Source: Acidobacteriota bacterium
GTDB taxonomy: Bacteria > Acidobacteriota > Vicinamibacteria > Vicinamibacterales > Fen-181
Length of the DNA stretch: 61,960 nucleotides
Direction of reading: 5' to 3'
Assembly: GCA_003170135.1 (NCBI GenBank)
Contig: PMZR01000133.1
Location: 1-61,960 of the forward strand
A model generated the notes under the pieces. That model had not been told where the DNA came from. It ran no database searches and worked only from the letters and a program-made list of their open reading frames with translations. The stretch's first letter is position 1. Every line of letters begins with the position of its first letter. The position numbers and the translations under genes are program-made. This document shows positions 34,104 through 43,623 of this stretch, one piece after another.

Positions 34104-36644
34104 ATGCGGAGCCGACTTTCCCGACTGTGGAGTGGGGCGGCGCGGGGTGCCGCGCCCGGCATCTGGCCGCTGCTGGCGGTTACCTGCCTCGTGTCGGCGC
34201 TTGGCCTGCAGGCGGCCGGCGGTCGCGACGGGGCCGCGCTGGCCCGTCTCGAGTCGATTGCCGGACGCACCGACCGGCACACGGCGGCGATCCTCATCCA
34301 GACCTCCGAGCCGGTGCCCTACGTCACGAGCCAGCCCGACCCGCTGACCGTGCTCGTCGATCTGCGCAACGTGCAAAGCGCCGGTGTCAGCAACCGGTTT
34401 GCCAAGAGCGACCGCGACGTTGTCTCGGCGGTGACGGTGGAGGATACGACGGCCTTCGACGGCGCGCCGGTCGCGCGTGTGCGCGTCAGCCTGGCGCAAC
34501 CGCTCGTGCACCGCGTGCGCAGCGACCGCAACGTCATTCGGGTGGAAGTTGACCGGCCCGCGAGCAGCGCGTCGCCGTCGGCAGGAAACGCGGCACAGGC
34601 GGGCGGCGCCACCACGGCTGCCGGGGCGTCCACGCAGAAGCCGGCGACCCGGCTGCGGGCGCTGCGCGCCATTCGCGGTCCCCGCGGGCCGATCGTGGTG
34701 CTGGAGGGCAACGGGCTGCTGTTGCCCTCCAGCGTCGAGCTGACCAAGGAGTCGCCGTACCGGCTGATCCTCGATTTCGCGGGCGTCTCGCCGGCCGTCA
34801 ATGCGACGACCACGGTGGGAAGCAGCCCGGTGGATCGCGTGCGCGTGGCGCTGCACAGCAGCCAACCGCTGGTGACGCGCGTCGTGATCGACCTGAGCCA
34901 GGCCACGACCTATCGCCTCGATCAGTCCGAAGGCGGCCTGACGATTGCCTTCGGCGATCCCGCCGAAGCCACGGCGGCGCCGGCGCCGCCAGACCAACCG
35001 GCGGTGGCCCTGGCTGCCAACCCGCGTCCGGCCGAGCCGCCGGACCAGCCGTCCAACGCCGAACTGCTGCGGCGCGTACGGGCACTGCAGGCGCAATCCG
35101 GACCGCCCATCGTGCAACCGCCCGCGACGCCGACGCTGCCGCCCGCCGCGCCTGTGCAGCCGCCCGCCACGCCGGTGCCACCGCCGGCCGTCGTCGCTGC
35201 CGCACCGGTGGCGCCGCCCGTGGCTGCGGCCGTGCCGCCGCCCGTGGCCGCACCCGTGCCGCCGCCCGCCGCCGCGGCTGTGCCGCCGCCCGCTGCGCCG
35301 GTGCAACCGCTGCTGACCTCGCCCGTGCAGGTCGTCCAGGCACCGCCGGTGGCCGCCGCCACGACGTCGCCGCTCCAGACGGGCACCGCGCAGAAGCAGT
35401 ACCAGGGTGCGCCCATCTCGCTTGATTTCGCGGGCGCGGACATCCGATCGGTGCTTCGCGTGTTCTCCGAGACGAGCGGCCTGAACATCATCATCGACCC
35501 GAAGGTGCAGGGCGTCGTCGACGTGGCGCTGCGCGATGTGCCCTGGGACCAGGCGCTCGAGATCATCCTCAAGGGCGCGCAGCTCGGTTGGGTGCTCGAC
35601 GGCAACGTCGTGCGCATCGCGCCGCTGAGCGCCCTGGCCGACGAGGAGAGCCAGCGCCGCAAGCTCGCCGACGAGCAGGCGCTCGGTGGCACGCTCGAAA
35701 CGCTCACCCGGACGCTCAGCTACGCACTTGGCAAGGATCTGAAGAACGTGCTCGTGAACAGCGTCCTGACCAAGCGGGGGCAGGTGCAGGTGGACGAGCG
35801 GACCAACACGATCATCGTCCGCGACCTGCCGGCCGCGTTGGTCGCCGCCGGACAGATCCTCGACACGCTCGACAAGCCGCAGCCCCAGGTCGAGATCGAA
35901 GCGCGCATCGTCCAGACGTCGCGCAATTTCTCGCGGCAGCTCGGCGTGCAGTGGGGCTTCTCGGGGCAGGTCAGCCCGGCGCTCGGCAACACGACGCCCC
36001 TGGCGTTCCCCAACCAGGGCAGCCTCACGGGGGCGACCGGCGCGGTGCAGGGCCAGGACGCCGTGCCGAGCGCGGTGAACCTGAAGACCACGGGGGCGCC
36101 CACCAGCGCGGTGGGGCTCGCGCTGGGGTCGGTGAACGGCGCCTTCAAGCTGGACGTGCAGCTGTCGGCGCTCGAAACGCAGGGCAAGCTCCGGATCCTG
36201 TCGACGCCGCGCGTGCTCGCGCAGAACAATTTCCCCGCCATGATGATGCAGGGCGTCGAGATTCCGATCCAGACGGTCGCCAACAACACGGTCACCGTCA
36301 CTTTCAAGCCGGCCGCGCTCACGCTCGAAGTGACGCCGCAGATCACGGCCGCCGGCACGGTGATCCTCAACGTCAAGGTCGAGAACGCGTCGCCCGACTA
36401 CACCAAGCAGATCAACAACATTCCGCCGATCAACACCCAGCGCGCGAACACGCAGGTGCTGGTCAAGGACAACGACACGATCGTCATCGGCGGCGTCTAT
36501 GTCAGCCAGGAGCAGTCGCAGAACGACCATACGCCCGGGCTGCACAAGATCCCCCTGCTCGGCTGGCTGTTCCGGCGCGACATCGTGGACGACCAGGCCA
36601 ACGAGCTGCTGATTTTCATCACCCCGCGAATCATCAAGGGGTGA
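34104..36644 (+). CDS. pilQ: Type IV pilus secretin PilQ
   Basis: 846 residues. After an N-terminal hydrophobic segment come two AMIN domains that bind peptidoglycan (around SNRFAKSDRDVVSAV and LILDFAGVSPAVNAT), then a Pro/Ala-rich linker (about 335-410). The secretin N0/N1 region (ISLDFAGADIRSVLRVFSE) follows, then the outer-membrane secretin domain (about 590-846) with VEIEARIVQTSRNFSRQLG, VPLLGWLF-like HKIPLLGWLFRRD and the end LLIFITPRIIKG. Forms the outer-membrane pore for the pilus. It starts immediately after the pilP stop. Confidence 0.95.
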   Translation: MRSRLSRLWSGAARGAAPGIWPLLAVTCLVSALGLQAAGGRDGAALARLESIAGRTDRHTAAILIQTSEPVPYVTSQPDPLTVLVDLRNVQSAGVSNRFAKSDRDVVSAVTVEDTTAFDGAPVARVRVSLAQPLVHRVRSDRNVIRVEVDRPASSASPSAGNAAQAGGATTAAGASTQKPATRLRALRAIRGPRGPIVVLEGNGLLLPSSVELTKESPYRLILDFAGVSPAVNATTTVGSSPVDRVRVALHSSQPLVTRVVIDLSQATTYRLDQSEGGLTIAFGDPAEATAAPAPPDQPAVALAANPRPAEPPDQPSNAELLRRVRALQAQSGPPIVQPPATPTLPPAAPVQPPATPVPPPAVVAAAPVAPPVAAAVPPPVAAPVPPPAAAAVPPPAAPVQPLLTSPVQVVQAPPVAAATTSPLQTGTAQKQYQGAPISLDFAGADIRSVLRVFSETSGLNIIIDPKVQGVVDVALRDVPWDQALEIILKGAQLGWVLDGNVVRIAPLSALADEESQRRKLADEQALGGTLETLTRTLSYALGKDLKNVLVNSVLTKRGQVQVDERTNTIIVRDLPAALVAAGQILDTLDKPQPQVEIEARIVQTSRNFSRQLGVQWGFSGQVSPALGNTTPLAFPNQGSLTGATGAVQGQDAVPSAVNLKTTGAPTSAVGLALGSVNGAFKLDVQLSALETQGKLRILSTPRVLAQNNFPAMMMQGVEIPIQTVANNTVTVTFKPAALTLEVTPQITAAGTVILNVKVENASPDYTKQINNIPPINTQRANTQVLVKDNDTIVIGGVYVSQEQSQNDHTPGLHKIPLLGWLFRRDIVDDQANELLIFITPRIIKG

Positions 36645-36672
36645 GGTGGGTGACGTGGTGGGAGCACCAGCA

Positions 36673-37260
36673 ATGAGACAGGCGCTGCTTCGAACGATTG
36701 CACGGAGTGTGGCTGTCGGCCTGTGCGTTCTGCTGTGCGGGTCCTGCGGGACCGTGGTGCGGCAGGGCAGCGGGTCCAGCTACCTGATCATCGACCTGCT
36801 GAGCGGCCCCTCGAGTCAGGGCACCCTCCAGTCCGACGTCCTGACGAAAGGGACGGCCGTCGAGGACAACGCGCAGGCGCTCCTCCGGACAGAGATGAAA
36901 GACATCTCGACGCCTACGGCGGCCAGCCCCACGAACAACGAGATCACGGTCACCAGCTACCGCGTGACCTACACGCGCGCGGATGGCCGGAACGCGCCCG
37001 GCGTGGACGTGCCGTACCCGTTCGATGGCGCCGTGACCGGTACGGTCAAGGTGGGCGTCGCCACTACGTTTGTGTTCGTCATCGTCCGTGCACAGGCGAA
37101 GTTCGAGGCGCCGCTCAAGGCGCTGCAGGGCCTGGGCGGCGCGCAGATCATCTCGACGATCGCCGAGGTCACGTTCTACGGCCACGACCAAACGGGCAAC
37201 CAGGTGAGCGTGACCGGCACGATCAGCGTGAACTTCGCCGATTGGGCCGATCCGGTGTAA
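36673..37260 (+). CDS. Putative exported lipoprotein of the pil operon
   Basis: 195 residues from ATG 36673. The N-terminus ARSVAVGLCVLLCGSCGTVV looks like a lipoprotein signal but the lipobox is atypical (LCGSC). The rest is a beta-rich domain (ITVTSYRVTYTRADGRNAPG, then AEVTFYGHDQTGNQVSVTGT) of a kind found next to pilQ in related bacteria. No enzymatic motif. Possibly a secretin-assembly or pilus-associated surface protein. Confidence 0.75.
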   Translation: MRQALLRTIARSVAVGLCVLLCGSCGTVVRQGSGSSYLIIDLLSGPSSQGTLQSDVLTKGTAVEDNAQALLRTEMKDISTPTAASPTNNEITVTSYRVTYTRADGRNAPGVDVPYPFDGAVTGTVKVGVATTFVFVIVRAQAKFEAPLKALQGLGGAQIISTIAEVTFYGHDQTGNQVSVTGTISVNFADWADPV

Positions 37261-37290
37261 CAGGGTTCGCCTGTCGCGGGAGTCAGCTTT

Positions 37291-38928
37291 ATGGTTCGAA
37301 TCAGCCGCGTGCTCATCGCCGTTGCCGCCGCAAGCCTGCTGGCGTCAGCCTGTACCGTGAAGAAGACCGAGCGGCCATCGCTGGCCGGGCCGTCGGAACT
37401 CGCGCTCTCGCTGACGCTGTCGGCGAGCCCCGACATCCTCACGCAGGACGGCTCGTCGCAATCGCACGTGGTGATCCTGGCCCGCGACGCGAACGGCCTG
37501 GCCGTGAAGGGATTGCCGCTGCACGTCGAGCACAGCGAGACCATGTGTTGTGCTGTAGACGCCAATAACAATCTCATTCTGGACAGTAACAAACAACCGA
37601 TCCGGACAGGCGCGCCGGCCGGCCAGCTGTCCGCCCAGGACGTCACCACCGGCAGCGACGGCCGCGCCACGCTCAGCTACACCGCGCCCTCACCCGTCGA
37701 CAACGCGGACCACACGACGATCGCGCGGATCCTGGTGACGCCGACCGGTACCGACTACGCCGCGGCGCAGCCGCGCTCCGTGGACATCCGCCTCGTGCCG
37801 CCGGGGTTCGTCCCCGCCGGTCCCACGGCCGCCTTCACGTACTCGCCGGCGACGCCGGTGCCCAACGGGGCGATCACGTTCGATGCGTCCTGGTCGACCT
37901 CGCAGAGCGGCACCATCGTCTCCTACGCGTGGGATTTCGGTGACAATAGTACCGGCACGGGCATGACGCCTCAGCACATCTATCGCGCCGCGAACAATTA
38001 CACGGTGTCGCTCATCGTCGTGGACGATCAGGGCCGGGCGAGCATCGCGTGCAAGCAGACGCTGGTAGTTGCGCCCGCCGCCAATCCGGTTGCCCAGTTC
38101 GTGTTCTCGCCGACGGCGCCCAACACGAATCAAACCATCTTCTTCAACGCTGCCCAGTCGACGCCAGGTCCCGGCCGGACGATCGTCGACTATGCGTGGA
38201 ATTTCGGCGCCGCGACTTCACAGCACGGCCTGACGGCAAGCACCGCGTACTCCCTGCCTGGTACCTACAACGTCACGCTGGTCGTCACCGACGACGTCGG
38301 GCAGACCGGGAGTGCCTCGCAGAACGTCGCCGTGGGTCTTACGGGCCCGCGGGCGGACTTCGGTTTCTCGCCCACGTCACCTGCTCCCAATCAGGCAGTC
38401 TTTTTCAACGCCTCCGCCTCGACCGCGGGTACCGGCAGGAGGCTCGTGGACTACGCCTGGGACTTCGGCAACGGTACGTCGCAGCATGGCGCGACATCCC
38501 AGACGACCACCACATACACGGCTGCCGCCAGTTATAACGTGATCTTGACCGTGACCGATGACATAGGCCAGACGGCAAGCAAGTCCCAGGCGGTGCAGGT
38601 CGCGGCCGGCACGGCGACGGCGGACTTCGCCGTGTCAATCACGGGTAACGACGTCGTCTTGAACAACGTGAACATCTTCGTTGACGCGTCGGTGTCCAGG
38701 CCGTCGTCCGGCCAAACAATCGCCTCTTACGAGTGGATCTTCGGCGACAACACGGCGATGGAAACGACGACGACGCGAACGCGCTCGCACGCCTATCCCA
38801 ATCCGGGCATGACTGGGGCCGTGCCACCCGCGCCGAAGACCGCCACCTATACGATCACGTTGACGGTCACCGACACCAACGGGAACAAGGCGACGGCCAC
38901 CAAGACGGTGACGATCACCGGGTTCTGA
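37291..38928 (+). CDS. Lipoprotein with invasin-like domain and four PKD repeats
   Basis: 545 residues. Lipobox LLASAC near residue 21. An Ig-like/invasin-type domain (LSASPDILTQDGSSQSHVVI) is followed by four PKD repeats marked by IVSYAWDFGDNSTG, IVDYAWNFGAATSQHG, LVDYAWDFGNGTSQHG and IASYEWIFGDNTAM, each followed by a Y-x-V-x-L-x-V-T-D strand. PKD domains mediate surface protein contacts. Following pilQ, it may be an adhesin or pilus-tip-related protein; that is inferred. Confidence 0.88.
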   Translation: MVRISRVLIAVAAASLLASACTVKKTERPSLAGPSELALSLTLSASPDILTQDGSSQSHVVILARDANGLAVKGLPLHVEHSETMCCAVDANNNLILDSNKQPIRTGAPAGQLSAQDVTTGSDGRATLSYTAPSPVDNADHTTIARILVTPTGTDYAAAQPRSVDIRLVPPGFVPAGPTAAFTYSPATPVPNGAITFDASWSTSQSGTIVSYAWDFGDNSTGTGMTPQHIYRAANNYTVSLIVVDDQGRASIACKQTLVVAPAANPVAQFVFSPTAPNTNQTIFFNAAQSTPGPGRTIVDYAWNFGAATSQHGLTASTAYSLPGTYNVTLVVTDDVGQTGSASQNVAVGLTGPRADFGFSPTSPAPNQAVFFNASASTAGTGRRLVDYAWDFGNGTSQHGATSQTTTTYTAAASYNVILTVTDDIGQTASKSQAVQVAAGTATADFAVSITGNDVVLNNVNIFVDASVSRPSSGQTIASYEWIFGDNTAMETTTTRTRSHAYPNPGMTGAVPPAPKTATYTITLTVTDTNGNKATATKTVTITGF

Positions 38929-38935
38929 GCACGCG

Positions 38936-39526
38936 ATGGACAACCCGCGCATCGAGGATCTCAAACGCCGGATCCAGAAGGATCCGGCGTCGATCGCCTT
39001 CGCGCAGCTCGGCGAGGAGTTACGCCGGGCCGGGCGCAGCCGCGAGGCGATTGAGACGTGCCGCGCGGGCCTCAAACGCCATCCCGGCTACCTGTCCGCG
39101 CGGGTCACGCTCGGGCGCGCGCTGCTCGAGGTCGGGCAGGCCGAGGAAGCGGAGCACGAACTGAAGGAGGTGCTCCGGCTGGCGCCCGAGAACCTTGCCG
39201 CGCTGCGCGGGCTGGCCGAGGCCCTGCATCGCCGCGGCGATCTGGCGTCCGCGCTGGCGTACTACGAGATCGCGGTGGCGCTCGCGCCTCGCGATCCCGA
39301 TCTGCAGCAGACGGTCGCCGCGCTTCGCGGCGAGCTGCAGCGCGCTTCGCCCTCTCCACCTGAGCCGCGCCCGGCCCCGTCGGTCGCGCCATCTCGAGCC
39401 GTCGATGCGTCGCCACCTGTGGAAGCACAGGCAGCGTTGCCGGCGCTCGAGCGCTGGCTCTCGCTCATCGTCGCGGATCGCGACGAGCGCCAGGCGGCAC
39501 ACGGCCCAGAACACCCGCCGGTCTGA
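38936..39526 (+). CDS. Tetratricopeptide repeat protein
   Basis: 196 residues. About four TPR units: IAFAQLGEELRRAGRSREAI, LSARVTLGRALLEVGQAEEA, LAALRGLAEALHRRGDLASA and LAYYEIAVALAPRDPDLQQT. No signal peptide. The C-terminal 70 residues are Pro/Ser-rich ending in a short helix (ALERWLSLIVADRDERQ). Eight bases after the PKD gene, so probably the last pil-operon gene. Likely a scaffold. Confidence 0.85.
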   Translation: MDNPRIEDLKRRIQKDPASIAFAQLGEELRRAGRSREAIETCRAGLKRHPGYLSARVTLGRALLEVGQAEEAEHELKEVLRLAPENLAALRGLAEALHRRGDLASALAYYEIAVALAPRDPDLQQTVAALRGELQRASPSPPEPRPAPSVAPSRAVDASPPVEAQAALPALERWLSLIVADRDERQAAHGPEHPPV

Positions 39527-39561
39527 AGGACTGGTCCCGGTCCCGCACGAGCCGGCCATGC

Positions 39562-39615
39562 GCACGCGCGCACCGCGCACAACGCACCCCGCACCGCGCA
39601 CTCCGCACTCCGCAC
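39562..39615. repeat. GCAC heptamer ladder between the TPR and peptidase genes
   Basis: GCAC recurs exactly every seven bases at 39570, 39577, 39584, 39591, 39598, 39605 and 39612. No inverted arm is seen. Confidence 0.8.
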
Positions 39616-39676
39616 ATCATTTCCCCGCCTCAACGGTTCAGTCTGGACTACAATTCGAGATTACGGCTCAACACAT

Positions 39677-40900
39677 ATGGGATACGCGCTCACCGATGTG
39701 CTCGCCGACCGTCATCGTCGGCTGCGCCAGGCGCTCGCCGATCGGCAACTTGACGCGGTCATCGTCACGCATCTGCCGAACATTTTCTACCTGACGAACT
39801 TCGTCGGGAGTTCGGCGATCGTGGTGTTGACCCCCCGGGACCTCTACTTCATCACCGATTTTCGCTATGTGACCGCGGTCGAAGACAGCTGGGCTTCGCC
39901 ATCCGGCTGCCCGAACGCGTCGCTGGTCCGTGTCGAAACCGCCTACGACGAAACGCTCGCCGGCCTGCTGCGGTTCGTGGGGGTGCGCCGGGTGGCCTTC
40001 GAGGCTGCCCGAGTGCCGTTCGCACAGTACGGACGCTGGGTTTCCGGTCTCGGGTATCCGATTCCGGGAACTGGCGTGGTGGACCCGCCCGCGGCCGCGC
40101 GTGACGACACCGGCCAGGCGTGCGTGCTCGTGCCGACGGAGCGGCTGATCGAGGCTGAGCGCGTTCGCAAGGATGCGCACGAGATGGCGACGTTGCGCCA
40201 CGCCGCCGGCCTGCTGACGGAGGCCTTCGAGCGCATCCTGGCGGAGGTCCGGCCGGGCCGGCTCGAGCGACAGGTCGGCGCGCGCATCGACTGGATCCTG
40301 AAGGATTGCGGATTCGATCGCTTGGCGTTCGAGACGATCGTGGCGTCGGGGCCGAACGGGGCGCTGCCGCACGCGCGGCCCGGCCCGAGGCCGCTCGCGG
40401 CGGGGGACCTCGTCGTGCTGGATTTCGGGGGCGTCTACGACGGATACTGCGTGGATCTCACCCGTACGGTCAGTCTCGGCCGACCGGACGCCAGGGCGCG
40501 CGACGTGTATGCCGCCATCGTCGAGGCGCACGCTGCGGGCGTCGCGGCGAGCCGGGTGGGTGCGACGGCCTGGGAGATCGATCGCGCGACGCGCGGCACA
40601 CTCGAGCGACTGGGGCTCGGCGAGGCCTTCGGCCACGGGACGGGCCACGGCCTGGGAATCGAGGTCCACGAGGAGCCCTGGCTGCTGCGCACGCAAGCCC
40701 AGCCGCAGGGCGGGGAAGATGAGAAGGCCGGTGCGCCGCGGGCCAGCGATGTGACGATCGAGAGCGGGATGGTGTTCACGATCGAGCCGGGCGCGTATCT
40801 GCCGGGATGGGGCGGCGTCCGCCTGGAGGACGATCTGCTGGTCACGCCCGACGGCCCGGATCTGCTGACACACGTGCCGCGGGAGCTGGCGATCAGATAG
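39677..40900 (+). CDS. M24-family Xaa-Pro aminopeptidase
   Basis: 407 residues. An N-terminal creatinase-like domain (DAVIVTHLPNIFYLTNFVGS) precedes a pita-bread catalytic domain. Metal ligands: Asp in VVLDFGGVYDGYCVDLTRTV (both Asp), His in GHGTGHGLGIEVHE, Glu in VFTIEPGAYLPGWG and Glu in VRLEDDLLVT. It removes N-terminal residues before proline, in the cytoplasm. The stop TAG shares its last base with the first heptamer word of the next ladder. Confidence 0.92.
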   Translation: MGYALTDVLADRHRRLRQALADRQLDAVIVTHLPNIFYLTNFVGSSAIVVLTPRDLYFITDFRYVTAVEDSWASPSGCPNASLVRVETAYDETLAGLLRFVGVRRVAFEAARVPFAQYGRWVSGLGYPIPGTGVVDPPAAARDDTGQACVLVPTERLIEAERVRKDAHEMATLRHAAGLLTEAFERILAEVRPGRLERQVGARIDWILKDCGFDRLAFETIVASGPNGALPHARPGPRPLAAGDLVVLDFGGVYDGYCVDLTRTVSLGRPDARARDVYAAIVEAHAAGVAASRVGATAWEIDRATRGTLERLGLGEAFGHGTGHGLGIEVHEEPWLLRTQAQPQGGEDEKAGAPRASDVTIESGMVFTIEPGAYLPGWGGVRLEDDLLVTPDGPDLLTHVPRELAIR

Positions 40901-40980
40901 TCCGAGGTCCGAAGTCCGAGGTCCGAAATCGGGCCCGGCGGCGGCATCAGACCTCGGACCTCGGACTTCGGACTTCGGAC
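40900..40980. repeat. GTCCGAR heptamer ladder forming a 28-bp hairpin
   Basis: GTCCGAG, GTCCGAA, GTCCGAG, GTCCGAA at 40900-40927; a 24-base loop; then CCTCGGA twice and CTTCGGA twice at 40952-40979. The arms are complementary except for A/G variation at the seventh position of some words, giving a long hairpin between the peptidase and accB. Confidence 0.9.
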
Positions 40981-40993
40981 GACAAGGTTCTCT

Positions 40994-41482
<489 letters not shown>

Positions 41483-41496
41483 CGCGTCGACGCCGG

Positions 41497-41533
41497 ACTC
41501 GGTTGTCGGACTTCGGACCTCGGACTTCGGACT
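41497..41533. repeat. CTTCGGA heptamer ladder between accB and accC
   Basis: ACTCGGT, TGTCGGA, CTTCGGA, CCTCGGA and CTTCGGA (41497-41531), the same word as the right arm of the ladder before accB, ending 17 bases before the accC start. Confidence 0.75.
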
Positions 41534-41548
41534 CCTTTAAGGGACCGC

Positions 41549-42913
41549 ATGTTCAAGAAAATCCTCATCGCCAATCGGGGCGAAATCGCCCTGCGCGTGA
41601 TCTACGCGTGCCGCGAGATGGGCATCAAGACGGTTGCGGTCTACTCGGAGGCGGACGAGAACTCGCTGCACGTCCGGTTCGCCGACGAGGACATCTGCAT
41701 CGGTCCCGCGCGGGCGATTGACAGCTACCTGAACGTGCCGGCCGTGATCAGCGCCGCCGAGATCACGGGCGCGGACGCCATTCATCCCGGATACGGGTTT
41801 CTTTCCGAGAGCGCGTACCTCGCCGAGGTCTGCGAAGCGTGCCACATCAAGTTCATCGGTCCGAGCCCGCAGAACCTGCGCCTCATGGGCGACAAGGCCC
41901 GCGCGAAGCGGGCCATGCGCAAGGCCGGCGTCCCGGTGATCCCGGGCAGCGAGGGGCCGGTCGAGACCGAGGAGAAGGCGCAGAAGGTCGCGAAAGAGGT
42001 CGGCTACCCGGTGCTCATCAAGGCGACCGCCGGCGGCGGCGGCCGCGGGATGCGCATCGTCGCGAGCCCGGCCGAGCTCGGCCACGCATACCGGACCTGC
42101 CAGCGCGAAGCGGAAGCGGCCTTCGGCGTCCGCGATGTCTACGTCGAGAAGTACCTGGAGAGCCCGCGCCACATCGAGTTCCAGATCCTGGGCGATCACC
42201 ACGGCTCGGTGGTCCACCTCGGCGAGCGCGAGTGCTCGATCCAGCGCCGCCACCAGAAGCTGCTCGAGGAATCGCCCTCGCCCGCGCTGTCCGACAAGAT
42301 GCGCCGCAAGATGGGCCACATCGCGGTGGAAGCGGCCGAGGCGGTGCAGTACACCAACGCGGGCACGTTCGAATTCCTGCTGGACAAGGACGGGAAGTAC
42401 TACTTCATCGAGGCCAACACGCGCCTGCAGGTCGAGCACGGCGTGACGGAACTCGTCACGGGCGTCGACATCGTCAAGGAGCAGATCCGGATCGCGGCCG
42501 GCGAACGGCTGTCGCTCAAACAGAGCGAGATCGTGTTCTCGGGCCACGCGATCGAGTGCCGCGTGAACGCCGAGTGCCCCGACTCGTTTGTGCCGTGCCC
42601 GGGTATCATCCACGTCTTCAGCGTGCCGGGCGGGCCGGGCATCCGCGTGGACACCGCCGCGCACTCGGAGTGCACGGTCTCGCCCTACTACGACTCGATG
42701 ATCGCGAAGATCATGGCCTACGGCCACGATCGCCAGGAGGCGATCCAGCGCATGCGACGCACGCTGGATCTGACGGTCATCGAGGGCATCAAGACCAGCG
42801 TGCCGATGCACCAGAGGATTCTCGCCGACCCGGACTTCTGCGCCGGCCGGTTCAACACATCGTTCATGGAACGGTATCTGCCAACCCCGGCCCGGCTGGC
42901 CACAGCGGTGTGA
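41549..42913 (+). CDS. accC: Acetyl-CoA carboxylase biotin carboxylase subunit
   Basis: 454 residues. ILIANRGEIALRVIYACREM at the start, the ATP-grasp glycine loop KATAGGGGRGMRIV, ECSIQRRHQKLLEE-type loop, FEFLLDKDGKYYFIEANTRL and QVEHGVTELVTGVDIVKEQI follow the family order. Carboxylates biotin on AccB. The canonical QVEHPVTE reads QVEHGVTE here (Gly for Pro). Overlaps the thiE start. Confidence 0.97.
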   Translation: MFKKILIANRGEIALRVIYACREMGIKTVAVYSEADENSLHVRFADEDICIGPARAIDSYLNVPAVISAAEITGADAIHPGYGFLSESAYLAEVCEACHIKFIGPSPQNLRLMGDKARAKRAMRKAGVPVIPGSEGPVETEEKAQKVAKEVGYPVLIKATAGGGGRGMRIVASPAELGHAYRTCQREAEAAFGVRDVYVEKYLESPRHIEFQILGDHHGSVVHLGERECSIQRRHQKLLEESPSPALSDKMRRKMGHIAVEAAEAVQYTNAGTFEFLLDKDGKYYFIEANTRLQVEHGVTELVTGVDIVKEQIRIAAGERLSLKQSEIVFSGHAIECRVNAECPDSFVPCPGIIHVFSVPGGPGIRVDTAAHSECTVSPYYDSMIAKIMAYGHDRQEAIQRMRRTLDLTVIEGIKTSVPMHQRILADPDFCAGRFNTSFMERYLPTPARLATAV

Positions 42914-43623
42914 CCCTCCACCCGTTCTACGCGATCGTCGACTACGATCTGGCGCACGCGCACGGCTGGACGGTTCCAGCCCTGGCGCGTGCCTGCCTCG
43001 ATGCCGGCGCGCGGCTCCTGCAGATCCGCGCGAAGGCGCTGGGCGCCGCCGCGCTGCTGGAGGTCTGCGAGCAGGTGGCGCGCGACGCCGCCGCGTATGG
43101 CGCGACGCTCATCGTCAACGATCGCGCCGACATCGCGCGCCTGGTGCCGGGCGCCGGCGTGCACGTCGGCCAGGACGACCTTCCTCCCGCGCTCGTGCGC
43201 CCCGTCGTCGGGGATGACGCGATCGTCGGGTTCTCCACGCACACGCGTGAGCAGATCGACCGTGCCGTCATTGAGCCCATCGACTACCTCGCGGTCGGCC
43301 CTGTCTTCGGCACGCGCACGAAGGACACGGGCTACGAGGCGATCGGGCTCGACCTGGTGCGGTATGCGGCCGACGCCGCGGCGCGCGCCGCCGCGCGCCG
43401 CGGAGACCGGCCGTTGCCGGTGGTTGCCATCGGTGGCATTACGCTCGAGACCGCCACGCTGGTGCTGGCCGCCGGCGCTCAGTCGGTCGCCGTGATCTCG
43501 GACCTCCTGGTCGGTGCCGGTCCCGTGGCACGGGTGCGGGCGTTCGTGGAGTGCACGGCCCGCCACCCGGAACCAGGGCCGCACCGAGACGGCGCAGGCC
43601 GCGAACAGGCGGGCCGACGATGA
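42910..43623 (+). CDS. thiE: Thiamine phosphate synthase
   Basis: 237 residues from GTG 42910, which overlaps the accC stop. TIM-barrel signatures: FYAIVDYDL, ARLLQIRAKALG, TLIVNDRADIARL, GVHVGQDDLPPALVR, YLAVGPVFGTRTKDTG and VVAIGGITLETA. Joins the pyrimidine and thiazole halves of thiamine. The C-terminal 20 residues (RHPEPGPHRDGAG) extend beyond the usual end. Not in a thi operon here; co-translated with accC and the channel gene. Confidence 0.93.
   Translation: MTLHPFYAIVDYDLAHAHGWTVPALARACLDAGARLLQIRAKALGAAALLEVCEQVARDAAAYGATLIVNDRADIARLVPGAGVHVGQDDLPPALVRPVVGDDAIVGFSTHTREQIDRAVIEPIDYLAVGPVFGTRTKDTGYEAIGLDLVRYAADAAARAAARRGDRPLPVVAIGGITLETATLVLAAGAQSVAVISDLLVGAGPVARVRAFVECTARHPEPGPHRDGAGREQAGRR

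Noticed and set aside
33519..36545. 1008-residue minus-strand ORF opposite pilP/pilQ
   Set aside because: His/Arg/Gly-rich antisense text typical of third-position GC bias; pilQ is unmistakable on the plus strand.
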